Under the pieces are notes generated by a model. The model was not told the origin of the DNA. It did not search any database and saw only the letters and a program-made list of their open reading frames with translations. The position numbers and the translations under genes are program-made. From Devosia subaequoris (GTDB taxonomy: Bacteria; Pseudomonadota; Alphaproteobacteria; Rhizobiales; Devosiaceae), in assembly GCF_014197055.1 (NCBI RefSeq), contig NZ_JACIEW010000001.1:620001-684000 (forward strand): 64,000 bases of DNA. The letters are read 5' to 3'. Of the stretch, positions 61,385-64,000 are shown one piece after another. The first letter of the stretch is position 1. Every line of letters begins with the position of its first letter.

Positions 61385-64000
61385 ATGCGCACCGAGAGTG
61401 AACAGACCATCTACCTCAAGGACTATGCCCCGACCCCGTACCGGATCGTGTCAGTAGAGCTTGATTTCAAGATCCTGGAAGAAAGCACCCGCGTGCGGGC
61501 GCAACTGACTGTGGAGCCGCGCGAGGGCACCGCGCCGGGCACGCCGTTGGTGCTCGACGGAGACGAGCTAAAACTCGACTCGATCGCGCTGGACGGCGCG
61601 CCGCTGATGCAGTCCGCTTATGCGAGCGATGCCAATTCGCTGACTCTGGTGGAGCCGCCGCACAAGCGTTTCGTGCTCGAAACCGAAGTCACGCTGAACC
61701 CGGCAGCCAATACCAAGTTGATGGGGCTTTATCGCTCCAGCGGCACGTGGTGCACGCAATGCGAGCCGGAGGGCTTCCGCCGGATCACCTATTATCTCGA
61801 CCGCCCGGACGTACTCGCCCCGTTCAAGGTACGTATGAGCGCACCAAAGTCCGTGGCGCCGGTCTTGCTGGCCAATGGCAATCTGGTCGACCAGGGCGAT
61901 CTGGGCGAGGGCATGCACTTTGCCGTGTGGGAAGACCCTTTCCTCAAGCCAGCCTACCTGTTTGCACTGGTTGCGGGCGATCTCGGGTCAATCAAGGACA
62001 GCTTCACCACGATGAGTGGTCGCGAGGTCGAGCTGGGCATCTATTGCACCCATGGCAAGGAAGCCGAATGCGCCTATGCCATGGACAGCCTGATCCGCTC
62101 CATGGCCTGGGACGAGCGCCGCTTCGGACGGGAATATGACCTGGACGTCTTCAATATCGTCGCCGTATCGGATTTCAATTTCGGCGCCATGGAGAACAAG
62201 GGCCTCAATATCTTCAACGACCGGCTGGTCTTCGCCAAGCCGGAGACCGCCACTGATGCCAATTATCATGGCATCGAGCGGGTCATCGCGCACGAATATT
62301 TCCATAACTGGACCGGCAATCGCATCACTTGCCGCGACTGGTTCCAGCTCTGCCTGAAGGAAGGGCTGACGGTATTCCGCGACCAGGAATTCACCAGCGA
62401 CGAGCGCAGCCGTCCGGTGCAGCGCATCCATGACGTGCAGAACCTCAGAACCAGCCAGTTCCCGGAAGATGGTGGTCCGCTGGCCCACCCGCCGCGTCCG
62501 GACAATTATCGCGAGATCAACAACTTCTATACGACCACGGTCTATCAGAAGGGTGCGGAGATCGTACGCATGCTGGCCACCATGCTGGGCGAAGCCGGCT
62601 TCCGCAAGGCGATGGACCTCTACTTCGAGCGCCATGATGGTGATGCCACGACCATCGAGGCCTTTATCAAGGTTTTCGAGGATTCGAGCGGGCGCAACCT
62701 CAGCCAATTCGCCACCTGGTATCTGCAGGCAGGAACGCCGCAGGTGAAGGTCTCGGATAGCTATGATGCTGCCAGCCAAAGCTACACGCTGACCCTCAGC
62801 CAGACCAATGACCCCACGCCGGGCGAACCCACCAAAAAGCCTCTGCTGATCCCCGTGCGGTTCGGGTTGATCGGCCCAAATGGCAGTCCGCTGGGCTGGA
62901 CCGGCGTATCTGGCGGCACGGTGGAAGACGATCTGATCCTGTTCGACAGCGATAGCGCAACGTTGACGTTCGAAGGTGTCGCCAACAAGCCGGTGCCCTC
63001 GCTGTTCCGGGGCTTTTCGGCACCGGTCAAGCTCAGCACCAATCTCAGCCAGGACGACTTGCTGTTCCTGGCACGCCATGACAGCGACCCGTTCAATCGC
63101 TGGGACGCGTTGCAGACGGCATCGACCACCCTGATCGCCAATGCGGCACAGGGTAAGGCATGGTCCGAGGATGACGTCGACGCCTTGCGCGCCGCACTTA
63201 TTGATACGCTGGAAAATGGCGAGCTTGATGACGCCTACAAGGCGCAGGCACTGGACATTCCGGCCGAGACGGTCGTCGGCCGGTACATTGGCAAGGACGT
63301 CAACCCGGATGCGGTTGCCGCTGCCCGCAAGGGGCTGGTCACGGCCCTGGTGTCGCCGGTCGCATCCAAACTCGCCAGCACCTATGAGGCGTTGGCAAGC
63401 AGCGACGCCTATAGCCCCAACGCGGCGCAGGCCGGACGTCGTTCGTTGCGCAATGGCCTGCTGTCTTTGCTGACCACCGGGTCTGACCGTGGCGCCGCCC
63501 TCGCAGCCAACCAGTTTGAAGTAGCGACCAATATGACTGACCGCTATGCGGCAATGGCCATTTCGGTGCGCAACTGGACGAGTGAGGCAAGCGCCCTGCT
63601 CGGCGCGTTCCGTACACGCTTCGCCGGTGATCCGCTGGTGTTCGACAAGTGGCTAACGGCTTCAGCCCAGGCGCCGGACGAGGACGTGATTGATCGGATG
63701 CGTGCGACCCTGGCGGCACCGGACTTCCCCAAAACCAACCCCAACCGGCTGCGCTCGCTGCTGGGCAGTTTCGTGATGGCCAATCCGGTCCAGTTTACCC
63801 GCGTGGACGGGGCCGGATTCCGGTTCATTACCGAGGCGGTGGCCGAGATCGACAAGGTCAACCCGCAGGTCGCCTCGCGCATTCTTACCGGCTTCCGCGT
63901 CCTGCCGATCCTGGAGGCGTCGCGCCGCGAGGCGGGCATGACCGCCCTCCAGGCGCTCAAGGAGCAGCATACGCTTAGCCGCAATGTGGGCGAAATCCTC
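61385..64000 (+). CDS. pepN: aminopeptidase N (M1 family), C-terminus cut by window edge
   Basis: The frame from ATG 61385 stays open for 872 codons to the last base, and only a few residues should be missing since relatives have about 880. The M1 signatures are GAMENKG at residues 267-273 and the zinc site HEYFHNWTGN (His303, His307) with the third ligand Glu 19 residues further on, in LKEGLTVFRDQEF. It removes N-terminal residues from peptides in the cytoplasm. The N-terminus (TIYLKDYAPTPYRI) and the four-domain length fit the E. coli PepN branch. The ribosome site is weak. Confidence 0.95.
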   Translation, partial: MRTESEQTIYLKDYAPTPYRIVSVELDFKILEESTRVRAQLTVEPREGTAPGTPLVLDGDELKLDSIALDGAPLMQSAYASDANSLTLVEPPHKRFVLETEVTLNPAANTKLMGLYRSSGTWCTQCEPEGFRRITYYLDRPDVLAPFKVRMSAPKSVAPVLLANGNLVDQGDLGEGMHFAVWEDPFLKPAYLFALVAGDLGSIKDSFTTMSGREVELGIYCTHGKEAECAYAMDSLIRSMAWDERRFGREYDLDVFNIVAVSDFNFGAMENKGLNIFNDRLVFAKPETATDANYHGIERVIAHEYFHNWTGNRITCRDWFQLCLKEGLTVFRDQEFTSDERSRPVQRIHDVQNLRTSQFPEDGGPLAHPPRPDNYREINNFYTTTVYQKGAEIVRMLATMLGEAGFRKAMDLYFERHDGDATTIEAFIKVFEDSSGRNLSQFATWYLQAGTPQVKVSDSYDAASQSYTLTLSQTNDPTPGEPTKKPLLIPVRFGLIGPNGSPLGWTGVSGGTVEDDLILFDSDSATLTFEGVANKPVPSLFRGFSAPVKLSTNLSQDDLLFLARHDSDPFNRWDALQTASTTLIANAAQGKAWSEDDVDALRAALIDTLENGELDDAYKAQALDIPAETVVGRYIGKDVNPDAVAAARKGLVTALVSPVASKLASTYEALASSDAYSPNAAQAGRRSLRNGLLSLLTTGSDRGAALAANQFEVATNMTDRYAAMAISVRNWTSEASALLGAFRTRFAGDPLVFDKWLTASAQAPDEDVIDRMRATLAAPDFPKTNPNRLRSLLGSFVMANPVQFTRVDGAGFRFITEAVAEIDKVNPQVASRILTGFRVLPILEASRREAGMTALQALKEQHTLSRNVGEIL

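Noticed and set aside
61988-63079. 363-codon minus-strand frame opposite pepN
   Set aside because: It is a high-GC shadow of pepN; the plus-strand frame carries all M1 motifs.

Overview
The window is about 63% GC, densely coded, and free of mobile elements, CRISPR arrays, rRNA or tRNA genes. Gene content and gene order point to an alphaproteobacterium of the Hyphomicrobiales, probably Devosia or a close relative. This rests on recognised families rather than a database search. The pointers are the ~180 kDa NAD-glutamate dehydrogenase, a second glutamyl-tRNA synthetase coupled to nadE, DUF2865 and DUF2059 proteins, the rpiA-DUF2059-gor block, class II DAHP synthase, a PleC/PdhS-like histidine kinase and a DUF6894 protein. 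It reads as ordinary chromosome with a few accessory regulatory modules.

Layout, left to right. 1-2.8 kb: a group III truncated haemoglobin (cut by the window edge) in an operon with a cysteine-rich, probably Fe-S, regulator, divergent from an Fe/Mn superoxide dismutase; then a flavin reductase and a DUF6894 protein. 2.9-13 kb: a possible 32-residue membrane peptide, NAD-GDH, fructose bisphosphatase, an AGE-family sugar epimerase, an SDR oxidoreductase and the overlapping pair nadC-cysQ. 13-18.4 kb: a PadR-type repressor followed by an RND efflux adaptor and pump. 18.4-27.3 kb, minus strand: acetyltransferase, an ArsR-type regulator overlapping an ATM1-type ABC exporter, a large Pro/Ala/Glu-rich LysM protein whose start codon is not ATG, citramalate synthase, a GFA-family protein and cysS. 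27.5-36.4 kb: cytochrome c', a fumarylacetoacetase-like hydrolase, a DUF2865 protein, gltX-nadE, DAHP synthase and glutathione reductase. 36.4-46.7 kb: DUF2059-rpiA, an L,D-transpeptidase, moaA, a small-molecule kinase, a VOC protein, an Lrp regulator, a histidine kinase, a DUF6683 protein, divergent cobT and cobS, and a membrane aspartic protease. 46.7-64 kb: an alpha/beta hydrolase fused to a membrane domain, dusA, a universal stress protein, an FGGY kinase, NDH-2, a DMT transporter, a GH2 beta-mannosidase, a YciI protein, an EAL phosphodiesterase with a ruined GGDEF motif, an ABC exporter and pepN (cut by the right edge).

No wholly new multi-gene system is evident. The most interesting signals are regulatory: a perfect SoxR-type operator in front of the ABC exporter at 59-61 kb, an FNR/FixK-like box correctly placed upstream of the stress protein, an Lrp-type palindrome, and AT-rich repeats before the PadR-RND operon. 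Several loci share a theme of redox, nitric oxide and thiol stress (truncated haemoglobin with Fe-S regulator, superoxide dismutase, ATM1 exporter, cytochrome c', glutathione reductase, SoxR-type exporter). That link is inference.
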